The notes beneath the pieces were generated by a model. That model saw only the letters and a list, made by a program, of their open reading frames with translations. It had not been told where the DNA came from and did not search any database. From positions 1-64,000 of the forward strand of contig CADCFN010000006.1 of NCBI GenBank assembly GCA_902800715.1: a stretch of DNA of 64,000 nt, read 5' to 3'. How positions within the stretch are numbered: the stretch's first letter is position 1; the number at the start of each line of letters is the position of its first letter. Source of the DNA: an uncultured Bacteroidales bacterium. GTDB taxonomy: Bacteria > Bacteroidota > Bacteroidia > Bacteroidales > Muribaculaceae. Both the position numbers and the translations under genes were made by a program. Positions 53,601 through 63,023 of this stretch are shown one piece after another.

Positions 53601-55561
53601 ATGCCCAAACGGTTCAGGTCCACATCGCGCAGGTCACCGTCAGCGGTGAATACGTAATGGTCGTCACAGATGGTGCCATGGGCATCGGCGTCAAAGTCAT
53701 TGCCCTTGCCACGACCTGCAGCATACACATCGGCATAGCCCCCACGCAGTTTTCCTCTAGCCCTGATGTTGCCATAGCGCGTGCCGTTATAGCGCACATT
53801 GCCCAGGTTGACGGTAGCATCGGTCCAAGTCGAACCGCAGTCGGTGAAGTCAAAGCCGTGGCCACGGGCGTTGACGCTTGCCGTGAGGTCATTGACATCA
53901 TAATCGGGCAGGAACGACTTGACGGGGAAGTTGTTGAAAGTGGCATTCACATCGTAGTTCTCGTTGCACACGTCATAGTAACCGTCGCCACGCATCGTAC
54001 CACCGCCTGTCGAGACACGCAAGTTGCGGGCAACCCATCGGCAGCCTTCCTTATTGATTTTTCCGCTCATCTTCATGGGCGGGAGTTTCACGCCATTCAG
54101 TCCGAGCATCTTGTTGAGGGCGCTCGGGTCGCGCAGGTCCACCTCGGTGTCAAGGTCGGCCTTCATGCGGTCCATATCGGTGGGATTGTAGATGGTACCC
54201 TTGCCCTTGATGCGGCCCAGGCCAGGCACGTCGGCATCCAGCGAATGGATGTCGAGGCGCTTGTCGTTGCCGCGGGCTTTTGCCTTGAGGCGCACCAGCT
54301 TGTTGTGCGGGAGGTCCTTGAGTGCCTTGCGGGCATCAGGCACCAGCTTTTCAACCTCGTTGAGGTCGATTTTGCTGTCGGTGTCAATGTTGGCCTTGCC
54401 GTTGGGCTTGCCGTCGAGCATATCCTGGTCCACATGGGCATCCATCTTGATGTCACTGCCCTTGGTCTTGAGTTTCACGTCATCGAGGTCCAGACCGTTC
54501 TTGTTCTTGGAAACAGTGCCGCTGGCGTCCTTGACTTGCAAGCCGCTGCGCTCCTTGCCCGAGAGGTGCTTGACGGGCACCTTGAGGTTGTCGCCATCAT
54601 ACTCAAAATTGTCGACGGCGGCATTCACGTCCTCGACTTCGATATGGTCAGTATCCAACGAGGTGCCGGGTTTGTTGGGTTTCTTCCCTGTCTGGGCGTA
54701 TTTGCCCTTGCTGTTCGTCAGGCGCACCTTGTCGGCCTTGACTTTCCAGGGCTTATCGTCACCCTTGTCCTGGTTGGCATCTTTGGGCATCGGGTGGTCC
54801 TTGCGGTACTGCTTGGCGTCCTTCTCGCTGGGATACTCGTAGTTCACGTCGGCCTTGTCCACGTCGAGGCTGCCCACGTCAACGGTCTGTTTGCCGGTAT
54901 CGACTTTGACATCCTTGGCCTCGGCATGGCCCACCTTGGCATCAAGTTTATCGACAGTGGGCTTCATGTCCATCTTGAAGTCCACATCGTCGGCTGTGAC
55001 TTTCTTGGCATTGACTTTCCAGGGTTTGCTGGGCTCCTTGTTGGGCTCAGGTTTCTTCTTCTCGGGCTTATAGCTCATCTTGGCCTTACCACCCTTGAGT
55101 GAAGCGTTGCCCACATCGACCTTATTGCTGTTCAGGTCAACCGATGCGGCATCGATTTTGGCATCGTCCACATCTACGTCCAGGTCCATCGAGCCGTCTT
55201 CGGTTTTAATCTGGCTCTTGGCACCTTTGAGCGAGGCGTCCTCAACCTCGACTTTCTTGTCAAACAGTGGTTTTGGCTTCACGTTGGCTTTCACCTCATC
55301 GGCCTTGAAAAGGGTGTCTCCGTTTTGGTCGATAACCTGCACGTCGGTAGCCGAAACGTCAAGCGGGAATCCTATCTTCACATCGCCAACGCTGATGTCC
55401 ATGCCGGTCTTCTTGCTGGCATACTCGGCAGCCATGTCGGCAGCTTTGTTTTGGACCCAAGGGATATAGGCGGCGAATGGCAACGCTGCTATAGCACTCA
55501 CGATGCCTGTAGCGAGCCATTTCGTCACTCTGGAGAACATATTTCCCTTTTTGCCAAACAT
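50621..55561 (-). CDS. TamB-like translocation/assembly protein (AsmA/bridge-like family)
   Basis: 1646 aa. One N-terminal membrane anchor (MFSRVTKWLATGIVSAIAA), then a long repetitive beta-groove architecture. The first third is unusually rich in Lys/Asp with alternating patterns (VDVDDAKIDAASVDLNSNKV; PWKVNAKKVTADDVDF and PWKVKADKVRLTNS). The TamB (DUF490) domain occupies about 1200-1540, with PELDLKG-like (LNPQLDLKGIERLKASATTD) and SFGINQYEGKAKGTE. The C-terminus is a charged tail. It spans the periplasm and delivers lipid or substrate to the TamA-like partner, encoded next with overlap. Confidence 0.92.
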   Translation of the reverse strand: MFGKKGNMFSRVTKWLATGIVSAIAALPFAAYIPWVQNKAADMAAEYASKKTGMDISVGDVKIGFPLDVSATDVQVIDQNGDTLFKADEVKANVKPKPLFDKKVEVEDASLKGAKSQIKTEDGSMDLDVDVDDAKIDAASVDLNSNKVDVGNASLKGGKAKMSYKPEKKKPEPNKEPSKPWKVNAKKVTADDVDFKMDMKPTVDKLDAKVGHAEAKDVKVDTGKQTVDVGSLDVDKADVNYEYPSEKDAKQYRKDHPMPKDANQDKGDDKPWKVKADKVRLTNSKGKYAQTGKKPNKPGTSLDTDHIEVEDVNAAVDNFEYDGDNLKVPVKHLSGKERSGLQVKDASGTVSKNKNGLDLDDVKLKTKGSDIKMDAHVDQDMLDGKPNGKANIDTDSKIDLNEVEKLVPDARKALKDLPHNKLVRLKAKARGNDKRLDIHSLDADVPGLGRIKGKGTIYNPTDMDRMKADLDTEVDLRDPSALNKMLGLNGVKLPPMKMSGKINKEGCRWVARNLRVSTGGGTMRGDGYYDVCNENYDVNATFNNFPVKSFLPDYDVNDLTASVNARGHGFDFTDCGSTWTDATVNLGNVRYNGTRYGNIRARGKLRGGYADVYAAGRGKGNDFDADAHGTICDDHYVFTADGDLRDVDLNRLGMYDGICNGSTRFHAEGDINLRTRRWDADLTLNDIDWQLDSTLLVADDAHAQVHSTPNVTCITVENESNYAHLNSPSHITELIEDFQNTAKEVQRQMDERWIDIERLKQPMPWFDFDMHMGTDGIVQRYLQQKEIDFRDFSCEMSRDSTLFLDGRAHGISYGDTNIDTVTIHANELNNKYLAFNAHMGNRPGTWDEFAKVDVEGGIKGQTVDFMLHQQNIKGETGYRLGCNARLTDDELVMRLFGKDPVIGYRNWEFNDDNFVNVDLRSRMIDANLMLYSDSSSIELATYRLPGDNAENVQLNINNLQLEEWTRIVPMLDKTSGTVNAIVDLNWDGTNADGNGVIDIKDFVYNGKEEGDVKLNADFDFDPATAVTRVDADLILDGENAINLQGSLNDATAATPLNMEASFKRFPLSRVNAFIPGNYIWLDGYAIGTMTIDGSTDNPHIHGYLTADSATVNLPRYGSSLKLTSDPIPVEDNVITFNKYKLTGANRSPVTVNGTVDLRDLDNMIIDLQAEGHLVQFMNSKQDDETQLFGRGVADINATVKGHGDVMDVRADATLLNGSNITYVMKNDISQLSTKVDENMVTFTDFNHHQSGQTVLVTGKGSSATSILVNINVEKGAIINAYLSEDGQNRATIDGSGRLKYTLDLAGKDNLIGTYTIESGNLRYTPPLLSQKSFDIISGSSLTWTGDMLNPQLDLKGIERLKASATTDEKGTHPVEFVINAHVGGTLNGIDLKFDLDCESDMQVRNELQAMSDNQRSQAAINLLLYNTYSGTRSEGNISRVTATSSLFSFLQSQLNAWAAQTLPGVDLSFGINQYEGKAKGTETSYSYRLAKTLFNDRFKIVVGGEYNTDAANEEKIASNLFNDISLEYYLNSSGNRYLKLFRQVKYESMLEDQVTETGVAYVLKRKLTDLRNLFKFKHSKEYLLRDSLEKARRAEYKLIEENRKAELELQEKAIDAISRDNEETVKPDDAIDRPTVNRKKDDESEP

Positions 55562-55828
55562 TTAGCTTGTCAGTTTTATCAAACAACCAGGACGACAATG
55601 CACAACATCAACAACCAAAATGGTGTTTTTGTCTTCTGCCCTAATTATTTATATAACTTGCAAAAATACTAAATTATCCGTAAAATCAAGGAAAAAATTA
55701 CCATTTTTACGCAAAAAGACAAAAACAAGATAAAAAGTGATTCTTCACTTTTTTTGAATGATTAGTTGAAACGGCGTTGGCTCATCTGCTATAGGGATGC
55801 GGGGAAATGTTAACAAGATCATTAACTT
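55562..55828. other. Intergenic region upstream of tamB
   Basis: AT-rich; contains a minus-strand -7-like TATTTTTG near 55663-55670 and no convincing gene. A promoter for tamB probably lies here. Confidence 0.35.
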
Positions 55829-56080
55829 GTCCTGTAAATAGCCCCATTAGGGGCGACCAGGTCATAGGCAGGGGTACAGCGAGGCGAAGACGAGCGCAAC
55901 CCCTGCAAGAGGTCACACTCCCATTCAAGCCCCATCGGGGCGGCAGTAAGTCTTTGATGCACAAACTGTCACCCCTAACGGGGTTATTTTTTCTCTTCTT
56001 GTCCTTTCACAGGGGTTCCGCTTTGCTCCACCCCTGCCTATACCCTTGCAGCCCTACGGGCTTAGAAGTAAGCCCCCTTA
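55829..56080 (-). repeat. Structured 250-bp repeat, copy B (inverted relative to copy A)
   Basis: Its reverse complement aligns with 5232-5486: both share GGGGGCTTAC at one end, GTATAGGCAGGGGTG, GCGGAACCCCTGT, ACCCCGTTAGGGGTGACAG, CTTACTGCCGCCCCGATGGG, CTTCGCCTCG and ACCCCTGCCTATG. Hairpin 6 is GCCCC/GGGGC here and GCTCC/GGAGC in copy A, a paired change that keeps the stem. Confidence 0.75.
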
Positions 56081-56149
56081 TGTAAAAATCATCATTACAA
56101 CCTGTTATTCAACTACTTTTAGAGTTTAATCGAGTTTTTACTGGAATTT

Positions 56150-56170
56150 AATTTAACATTTTGTTAAATT
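56150..56170. repeat. Palindrome AATTTAACA-TTT-TGTTAAATT
   Basis: Perfect 9-bp arms around TTT. Its core AACATTTTGTT also occurs in the operator-like palindrome at 11819-11837. It lies between copy B of the repeat and the glgP terminator; no gene starts here. Confidence 0.5.
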
Positions 56171-56202
56171 CCTGATTTTAGACCAATCATGCGACATAAT
56201 TA

Positions 56203-56247
56203 GAGTAAAAAGCTGCCCGAGAGGCTTTGAGGGTCTCTCGGGCAGCT
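56203..56247 (-). terminator. glgP terminator
   Basis: 13-bp stem AGCTGCCCGAGAG/CTCTCGGGCAGCT followed on the minus strand by TTTTTAC, 26 bases after the glgP stop. Confidence 0.9.
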
Positions 56248-56272
56248 GTTGATTCTTGTTGGAGGTTCTAAT

Positions 56273-58825
56273 TTAGAACCACTTGAGATAGGCGAAGTCC
56301 TGACGGTGAGGCAGGTTGTCGTTCCAGGGGAATGCACGGTAGGCATAGCGGAAGATACCATTCTCACGGAAGGGAACTTTGCAGTTGTAAGTCAAGATGT
56401 TGCCGTCCTCGGCGATGACATCGAACAAGGCCTTGCGGTAGAACTTGGTCTGGCCGTCTTCCTCCTTGTAAACCACGAGTTCGAGCTTGATGTCACGTCC
56501 CAAACCGGCAGTGTCAAGACGCATGGTGACATTGATGTCCTCTACACCGAGAGAGATGGCGTCACGGTTGCCCATGATTTCGCCCACGAGGTGTACATCA
56601 TCCCAACGATTAGCGACATTCTCCTTCCAAGCCACGATTTCGCGGGCAAGAGCATAATTCTTGGCCATAAGGCGATGGGCACGCTCAGCCTGGGGACGAT
56701 AGAACTTGACAAAGTAGTCCTTCATCATGCGTGACATGGTGTAGTTGGGAGCGATGTGTACCATCGAGTTCTTGATGTACTGTACCCACTCGGGGGAATA
56801 GCCCTTGCTGTTCTTGGCGAAATACAGGGGGATAATCTCGTTCTCGAGCATCGAGTAGATGGTTGCCGAGTCGAGTTTATCCTGCTGGGACTGCTCGGTG
56901 TAAGTGCGCTTGCTGGTCAGAGCCCAGCCAGCACCCTCGCGGTAACCCTCATACCACCAGCCGTCGAGCACCGAGAAGTTGAGCAGACCGTTCATCTCGG
57001 CCTTCTCTCCCGATGTACCCGAAGCCTCCAGAGGACGCGTGGGGGTATTCAGCCACACGTCAACACCCGTGATGAGGCGCTTGGAAAGCGTCATGTCGTA
57101 GTTCTCGAGGAAGATGATCTTACCCAGGAACTCGGGCATCTTGCTGATTTCGATGATGCGCTTAATCAGGCCCTGACCGGCACCATCGGCGGGATGTGCC
57201 TTACCAGCGAAAATGAACTGAACGGGGAATTTCTCGTTGTTGACAATCTTCTTGAGACGCTCCAGGTCGTTGAAGATGAGGTGGGCACGCTTATAGGTGG
57301 CAAAACGACGGGCAAAACCGATGAGCAGCGCGTCGGGGTTGATTTTGTCCACGATATTGGCAATGCGGGTGGGATCGCCCTGGTTCTTGAGCCAGTTCTC
57401 CTTGAAGTCACGCTTAACGAAGCGGATGAACTTCTGCTTCAAAGTCATGCGCATCTCCCAAATCTTCTCATCAGGCACATTCATCAAGGGCGTCCAAGCC
57501 GATTCCAGTTCCTGGTGCTCCAGGAAATCATCGCCCAGCACCTTGTTGTAGAAGACTTTCCACTCACTGGCAGCCCAAGTGGGCATGTGAACGCCATTGG
57601 TAACAAAGCCCACATGTGACTCCTCGGGGGCATAGCCCTTCCAAATTCCAGCAAACATCTTCTTGGACACCTCGCCATGCAGCCAGCTAACGCCGTTGCT
57701 CTCCTGGGTGGTGTTCAAGGCGAAGGTACTCATGCAGAAGCGCTCATCGCTACCGGGGTTCTCGCGGCCCATGTCCATCAGTTCCTGCCAGGAGATGCCC
57801 AGACGTGAGGGGTATTCGCCCATGTATTTGCCGAAGAGTTCCTCGTCAAAATAGTCGTGGCCAGCAGGCACGGGGGTGTGAACGGTGTAGAGCGAGGTAG
57901 CACGGACAATTTCCATTGCCTCGTTAAACGACAAGCCATCACCCTGCACATAGTCCACGAGACGCTGCAGGTTGAGCAGCGCTGCGTGACCCTCGTTGCA
58001 GTGATAGATGTCGGCCTTGATGCCGAGTCGCTTGAGCAGCAGCACGCCGCCGATACCCAGCAGGTATTCCTGCTTGATACGGTTCTCCCAGTCGCCACCA
58101 TAGAGCTTGTGGGTAATCTCGCGGTCATAGTCGCTGTTCTGGTCGATATCGGTGTCGAGCAGATAGAGTTTGACACGGCCCACGTTGGCCTGCCATACAT
58201 TGACATAAATCGTGCGACCGGGATAAGGCACCTCATGCACCAGCTGATGGCCGTTCTCGTCAAGAACAGGCTCGATAGGCAGCTGGTTGAAGTTCTGGGC
58301 CTCGTAGTTGGCAATCTGCTGACCGTCCATCGAGAGGGTCTGGGTAAAGTATCCGTAACGATAGAGGAAGCCCACGGCGGTCATGTTGACGCAGCGGTCA
58401 CTAGCCTCCTTGACATAGTCGCCGGCGAGGATACCCAAGCCACCCGAATAAATCTTGAGGGCGTTGCACAGGCCATATTCCATACAGAAGTAGGCTACCG
58501 AAGGCAGGTCTTTGCGCAACGGCTTCTTCATGTATTCCTTGTAGAGTTCGTAGGTGCTGTCGATGCGTGCCATCATGGCAGAGTCGGCCTGAATGGCGTC
58601 AATTTTCTCGTTGGAAAGACGCTGCAGCATCTTCACGGGGTTCTCACTGGTAGCGCGCCAGGTGTCACGGTCCAGGTCATGGAAAAGGGTCTTGCCCTCG
58701 GTGTTCCAAGCCCACCACAGGTTGCGTGACAGTTCATTGAGTTTCTGGAGTTTACCAGGTAATTCAGACTTCACAGTGATGTTTCTCCACTGCGGGTCAT
58801 TGCTATTACTTACTTGAAATTTCAT
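56273..58825 (-). CDS. glgP: Alpha-glucan (glycogen) phosphorylase, GT35
   Basis: 850 aa. Phosphorolyses alpha-1,4-glucan to glucose-1-phosphate in the cytoplasm. N-terminal DUF3417-type start ([20 protein letters not shown]), active-site glycine loop [14 protein letters not shown], catalytic-region [12 protein letters not shown], and the PLP-lysine region [17 protein letters not shown] (near 600-610). It belongs to the 'short' DUF3417 group rather than the E. coli GlgP type. It lies 32 bases downstream of the glycogen synthase gene, so synthesis and breakdown enzymes are probably co-transcribed. Confidence 0.94.
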   Translation of the reverse strand: MKFQVSNSNDPQWRNITVKSELPGKLQKLNELSRNLWWAWNTEGKTLFHDLDRDTWRATSENPVKMLQRLSNEKIDAIQADSAMMARIDSTYELYKEYMKKPLRKDLPSVAYFCMEYGLCNALKIYSGGLGILAGDYVKEASDRCVNMTAVGFLYRYGYFTQTLSMDGQQIANYEAQNFNQLPIEPVLDENGHQLVHEVPYPGRTIYVNVWQANVGRVKLYLLDTDIDQNSDYDREITHKLYGGDWENRIKQEYLLGIGGVLLLKRLGIKADIYHCNEGHAALLNLQRLVDYVQGDGLSFNEAMEIVRATSLYTVHTPVPAGHDYFDEELFGKYMGEYPSRLGISWQELMDMGRENPGSDERFCMSTFALNTTQESNGVSWLHGEVSKKMFAGIWKGYAPEESHVGFVTNGVHMPTWAASEWKVFYNKVLGDDFLEHQELESAWTPLMNVPDEKIWEMRMTLKQKFIRFVKRDFKENWLKNQGDPTRIANIVDKINPDALLIGFARRFATYKRAHLIFNDLERLKKIVNNEKFPVQFIFAGKAHPADGAGQGLIKRIIEISKMPEFLGKIIFLENYDMTLSKRLITGVDVWLNTPTRPLEASGTSGEKAEMNGLLNFSVLDGWWYEGYREGAGWALTSKRTYTEQSQQDKLDSATIYSMLENEIIPLYFAKNSKGYSPEWVQYIKNSMVHIAPNYTMSRMMKDYFVKFYRPQAERAHRLMAKNYALAREIVAWKENVANRWDDVHLVGEIMGNRDAISLGVEDINVTMRLDTAGLGRDIKLELVVYKEEDGQTKFYRKALFDVIAEDGNILTYNCKVPFRENGIFRYAYRAFPWNDNLPHRQDFAYLKWF

Positions 58826-58857
58826 AATTGTATTTTGTAGTTATGATGTTTTGTTTG

Positions 58858-60510
58858 TTACTCTTTTTTCATGCGTTGAGCAGCCTTATCGAGGGCATGG
58901 TTGTAAGCCTCGTCATAGCTGGCGATGAAGTTGTCCCACGAAGCGGCCTTGCTGGTCGTGCGGTTGGCATTGCGAATGGCGCGGTTGTCCTTGTCGCTCA
59001 TCACATACAGGTTCATCATGCTCATCGCGATGGCCCTGAAGGTCTCATCGTAGTTGCTATCGGTGCGGTGGAGCACCTTCACGCCGTAACGGTCGGAGTC
59101 ATCACCAAAACGGTCAAGCACCCACTGGCCAAAGCCAGCCAGGTCGGTTGTGATGGTGGGAACGCCAAAAGCGGCACTCTCGAGCGGGGTGTAACCCCAT
59201 GGCTCATAGTAGGACGGGAACACAGCGGCATCGAGGCCTGCCAGCAGGTCATAATAGGACATATTGAAGATGCCGTCGTTTCCGTTCAGGTAGCAAGGCA
59301 CGTCAATGACGGTCACCTTGTCCTGAGGCTCATTGTGGAAGCCCAGCGCATTGATGCGGTTATAGATGGGATCAGTATCCTGATTGTGGAGGTGATGGGT
59401 GATTACCGGGTCGAACAGGCGGTGAGGCTTGTCGGCATGGAGATTCTCCATCAGGTCGGCACGGGGCGACTTCATCCAGGCGGGCACAAGCACCAGTGCA
59501 ACCACCTTGCGGTCCATGCTCGACACAAATCGCAGGGAATTACGCAACGCCGAAACGGCATCCAGATAGACATCGATGCCCTTGTTACGCATCTCCAGTC
59601 GGCCCGAGGTGGCGACAATCAGCGTGTCGTTGTCATAACTTTGTCCTGTGAGGCAGGATGCCACCTGCAACATGCGCTGGCGGGCAGCGTTTCGCTTGGC
59701 GGTGAACTTGGCACCCTTGGGGACGTAGTTCTGTTCAAAGCCGTTGGGCGTTACCATGGGAAAACGCTCCAGCAGCTGGCTGCATTCGCGCGCCGTGACA
59801 TCACTGACGGTGGTGAAGGCATCGGCAGCATGGGCTGCAGCCTTCTCCAGCGAGTGTTTGGATTGCATATTAAGTTCGGCTGCCATCTGGTCGCCGTTAT
59901 AACCCTGCATGAAATCATACAGAGGCTTGCCATTGCCGCAGATGCTGCGACCGATGCTTGTGGCATGGGTAGTGAAAACCGTTGCCACCTGGGGCAGGTG
60001 CGACTTGACATAGAGCAGTCCCATGCCCGTCGTCCACTCGTCAAAATGGGCAACCACCCTCAACTTGGGGTTGTTTTTCCATTTGACGATACTCTCAATG
60101 ACCAGGGCTGCGGCATAGGCGAACATACACGACTCGTCATAATCCCCATAGCCGTGAAGGGAATCCACGCGGTAGCGCTCCCACATCTCGGCATACAGGG
60201 CGTTCTTGTAGGTGTAGAGCGACCCAAAGGTCACAAGCAGCGCAATGGGCTTGCCGGGGATATCCCAGCGCCCTACCCTCACCCGCATTCCTTCGGGCAG
60301 CTTAGCCTTGCGAAGCCATGCGGTAAGCGGGGTACGTGTCTCGACAAAAGTCGGGGACAGATTATCTTCGGTCCAGATATCCGGGCCGATGAAAATCAGA
60401 TTGTCTTTATATCGCTGATGGAGTGTCTTGGCCTTGGTCGACAGCACGGCATAAATGCCACCGACCTTATTGCACACCTCCCAACTGGTTTCAAACAGTA
60501 AGTCCAACAT
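58858..60510 (-). CDS. Glycogen synthase, GT3-like
   Basis: 550 aa. The start LFETSWEVCNKVGGIYAVLS, the region HFDEWTTGMGLLYVKSHLP, and the C-terminal catalytic stretch FPSYYEPWGYTPLESAAFGV (E-x7-E motif) are those of eukaryote-type (GT3) glycogen synthases found in Bacteroidetes. It transfers glucose from UDP- (or ADP-) glucose to the glycogen chain. Followed by glgP. A TACCTTTG -7 box lies at 60543-60550 on the minus strand, 33 bases before the ATG. Confidence 0.92.
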   Translation of the reverse strand: MLDLLFETSWEVCNKVGGIYAVLSTKAKTLHQRYKDNLIFIGPDIWTEDNLSPTFVETRTPLTAWLRKAKLPEGMRVRVGRWDIPGKPIALLVTFGSLYTYKNALYAEMWERYRVDSLHGYGDYDESCMFAYAAALVIESIVKWKNNPKLRVVAHFDEWTTGMGLLYVKSHLPQVATVFTTHATSIGRSICGNGKPLYDFMQGYNGDQMAAELNMQSKHSLEKAAAHAADAFTTVSDVTARECSQLLERFPMVTPNGFEQNYVPKGAKFTAKRNAARQRMLQVASCLTGQSYDNDTLIVATSGRLEMRNKGIDVYLDAVSALRNSLRFVSSMDRKVVALVLVPAWMKSPRADLMENLHADKPHRLFDPVITHHLHNQDTDPIYNRINALGFHNEPQDKVTVIDVPCYLNGNDGIFNMSYYDLLAGLDAAVFPSYYEPWGYTPLESAAFGVPTITTDLAGFGQWVLDRFGDDSDRYGVKVLHRTDSNYDETFRAIAMSMMNLYVMSDKDNRAIRNANRTTSKAASWDNFIASYDEAYNHALDKAAQRMKKE

Positions 60511-60785
60511 TACTTAGCAGTTAAATATTGAAAATTTGGGCACAAAGGTACAAAAAAATCCTCAAAATTACTGACTTTTAATACAATAATCATACTACAC
60601 TCATGAATTACAAAAGATAACATGTTGATAATCAGTAAATTACTTGGAGCGTTGTTTTTGTTTAAAAAATTTCGGTTATCATCTGATTTTCAAGTATATA
60701 TAATTTATGTAATCGTTTTCTTGCAATAATAGCCCCATCAGCACGCTCCAAATGCATGCCGACATAGGAAAAAGGGAAATCCCCA
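60511..60785. other. Gap between the glycogen genes and dnaK
   Basis: Contains the -7 box of the glycogen synthase gene (60543-60550, minus strand) and otherwise AT-rich DNA without a recognisable gene. Confidence 0.45.
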
Positions 60786-60822
60786 AAAAAAGTGGCGCGA
60801 AGCGATGATTGCTTCGCGCCAC
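60786..60822 (-). terminator. dnaK terminator
   Basis: Perfect 12-bp stem GTGGCGCGAAGC/GCTTCGCGCCAC with a 7-base loop, followed on the minus strand by a run of seven T, 35 bases beyond the dnaK stop. Confidence 0.9.
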
Positions 60823-60856
60823 GAGTAATTAACTCTACTATTATGAATACATGTTT

Positions 60857-62782
60857 TTACTTCACTTCCTCGTAGGGGGTGTCCTCGACGTTGTCGCCGC
60901 CTTGGCTCTGGTTGCCGCCCTGCTGGGGACCGCCCTGGAAGCCGCCCATGTTATTGGGGTCGAAACCTGCACCGGGCTGGCCCTGTGCGCCACCAGCCTG
61001 CTGATACATCTTCTCGAAGAGTGAGTTCAGTTCAGCGGTTGCTGTGTCGATGGCAGCGAGGTCTTGGCTCTTGTGGGCATCCTTCAGTTTGCCCAGGGCG
61101 CCTTCAATCTGGCTCTTGATGTCGGCGGGCAACTTGTCGCCACTGTCCTTGAGCACCTTCTCGGTTTGGAAGATGAGGGCGTCGGCACCGTTAATCTTGT
61201 CGATGCGCTGCTTCTCGGCAGCATCGGCGGCAGCGTTGGCCTCGGCCTCGTCCTTCATGCGCTGGATTTCGGCGTCGCTCAAGCCGCTGGAAGCCTCGAT
61301 GCGGATGCTCTGCTCCTTGCCGGTAGCCTTGTCCTTGGCGCTCACGTTCATGATACCGTTGGCATCGACCTCAAAGGTCACCTCAATCTGAGGAATGCCA
61401 CGGGGAGCGGGAGCGATGCCATCCAAGTGGAAGCGACCGAGGGTCTTGCAGTCCTTAGCCATGGGACGCTCACCCTGCAGCACGTGGATTTCCACCTCGG
61501 GCTGGTTGTCGGCAGCGGTCGAGAAGACCTGGCTGCGACGGGCAGGAATCGTGGTGTTGGCCTCGATGAGCTTGGTCATCACGCCACCCAGCGTCTCGAT
61601 GCCCACGCTCAGGGGCACTACGTCGAGCAGCAGCACGTCCTTGACATCACCGGTGAGCACACCGCCCTGGATTGCGGCACCCACAGCGACTACCTCGTCG
61701 GGGTTAACGCCCTTAGACGGAGCCTTGCCGAAGAATTTCTCGACAATCTGCTGTACGGCGGGGATACGGGTCGAGCCGCCCACGAGGATAACCTCGTTGA
61801 TGTCGCTGGTGCTCAGGCCGGCATCGGCAAGCGCCTTGCGGCAGGGCTCGATGGTGCTCTGAATCAGGTCATCGCACAACTGCTCAAACTTGGCACGTGA
61901 CAAGGTCTTTACCAGGTGCTTGGGCATACCGTCAAGCTGGGTGATATAGGGCAGGTTGATTTCGGTGCTGGTCGAGCTGGAGAGCTCAATCTTGGCCTTC
62001 TCGGCAGCCTCTTTCAGGCGCTGCAGAGCCATGGGGTCCTTGCGCAGGTCCATGTTGTTTTCCTGCTGGAATTCGTCGGCAAGCCAGGTAATGATGCGCT
62101 GGTCGAAGTCGTCACCACCCAGATGGGTGTCACCATTGGTGGACTTCACCTCGAACACGCCGTCGCCGAGTTCAAGAATCGAAATATCAAATGTACCGCC
62201 ACCCAGGTCAAACACGGCAATGCGCTTGTCGCTGTTGTCCTTGTCCAGGCCGTATGCCAGAGCGGCAGCGGTGGGCTCGTTGACGATGCGCTGCACCTTG
62301 AGTCCGGCGATTTCACCGGCTTCCTTGGTGGCCTTACGCTGAGCGTCGTTGAAGTAGGCAGGCACGGTGATGACGGCCTCGTCAACGGTGGTGCCCAGGT
62401 AATCCTCGGCGGTCTTCTTCATCTTCTGGAGAATCATTGCCGAAATCTCTTGCGGGGTGTACTGACGGCCTGCAATCTCCACGCGGGGCTGGTTGCTGCC
62501 ATTGTTCACCACCTTGTAGGGCATGCGCTCCACATCCTTCAGGACGTGGTCATACTGCTCGCCCATGAAACGCTTAATAGAAAATACGGTACCCGTGGGG
62601 TTCATGATGGCCTGACGCTTAGCGGGATCGCCCACGATGCGCTCACCACCATCCTTGAATGCAACTACCGAAGGCGTAGTGTTGCGGCCTTCGCTGTTGG
62701 GAATCACAACAGGCTTGGAGCCTTCAAGAACCGAAACACACGAGTTGGTTGTTCCTAAATCGATACCAATAATCTTACCCAT
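60857..62782 (-). CDS. dnaK: Chaperone protein DnaK (Hsp70)
   Basis: 641 aa, full length. Nucleotide-binding domain with [61 protein letters not shown]; linker [19 protein letters not shown]; substrate-binding domain with [16 protein letters not shown]; a Gly/Gln-rich tail ([17 protein letters not shown]) ending EEVK. No grpE or dnaJ lies beside it. Upstream is a sigma-54-type promoter with a palindromic site rather than a CIRCE element. Confidence 0.98.
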   Translation of the reverse strand: MGKIIGIDLGTTNSCVSVLEGSKPVVIPNSEGRNTTPSVVAFKDGGERIVGDPAKRQAIMNPTGTVFSIKRFMGEQYDHVLKDVERMPYKVVNNGSNQPRVEIAGRQYTPQEISAMILQKMKKTAEDYLGTTVDEAVITVPAYFNDAQRKATKEAGEIAGLKVQRIVNEPTAAALAYGLDKDNSDKRIAVFDLGGGTFDISILELGDGVFEVKSTNGDTHLGGDDFDQRIITWLADEFQQENNMDLRKDPMALQRLKEAAEKAKIELSSSTSTEINLPYITQLDGMPKHLVKTLSRAKFEQLCDDLIQSTIEPCRKALADAGLSTSDINEVILVGGSTRIPAVQQIVEKFFGKAPSKGVNPDEVVAVGAAIQGGVLTGDVKDVLLLDVVPLSVGIETLGGVMTKLIEANTTIPARRSQVFSTAADNQPEVEIHVLQGERPMAKDCKTLGRFHLDGIAPAPRGIPQIEVTFEVDANGIMNVSAKDKATGKEQSIRIEASSGLSDAEIQRMKDEAEANAAADAAEKQRIDKINGADALIFQTEKVLKDSGDKLPADIKSQIEGALGKLKDAHKSQDLAAIDTATAELNSLFEKMYQQAGGAQGQPGAGFDPNNMGGFQGGPQQGGNQSQGGDNVEDTPYEEVK

Positions 62783-62843
62783 AATAAAATCTCTCTTTCT
62801 TTTGTTTTTATGTTTTTTATTTGTTAATTATCACTGATTGCGA

Positions 62844-62867
62844 GGCGACCTGAATACACAGGTCACC
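62844..62867 (-). promoter_or_regulatory. Hairpin at the 5' end of the dnaK leader
   Basis: GG(C)GACCTG with CAGGTC(A)CC, a 6-base loop, beginning at the predicted transcription start (near 62868). Possible mRNA stabiliser or temperature-sensitive structure. Confidence 0.4.
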
Positions 62868-62878
62868 GCCCACATTCT

Positions 62879-62895
62879 TGCAAACCATGTGCCAA
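62879..62895 (-). promoter_or_regulatory. Sigma-54-type promoter of dnaK
   Basis: Minus strand TTGGCACATGGTTTGCA: TGGCAC-N5-TTGC, all -24/-12 consensus bases present, 97 bases before the dnaK ATG, in a gene-free region. Confidence 0.7.
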
Positions 62896-62904
62896 AAGCG
62901 ACAG

Positions 62905-62921
62905 GCTGACACATTGTCAGC
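62905..62921. promoter_or_regulatory. Palindromic upstream site of dnaK
   Basis: GCTGACA-CAT-TGTCAGC, perfect 7-bp arms, ten bases upstream of the -24 element; a further half-site CTGACA follows at about 62926-62931 and a weaker GCGACAGG precedes it. It looks like an activator or repressor binding site. Confidence 0.6.
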
Positions 62922-63023
62922 AAAACTGACACTCAAAGGCCCGCAGCGCCCGCAAATCAGACAATATGTTTCCAGTGATTCGCGGGCGGACGGATGAAAC
63001 GGGATTGCACGTGCATATATCAA

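Noticed and set aside
53225-55102. 625-codon open frame on the plus strand opposite tamB
   Set aside because: Third-base bias of tamB opens the opposite frame; the translation has no domain, start context or promoter.
58828-60501. 557-codon plus-strand open frame opposite the glycogen synthase gene
   Set aside because: Mirror of a clearly identified GT3 gene; composition is that of an antisense shadow.
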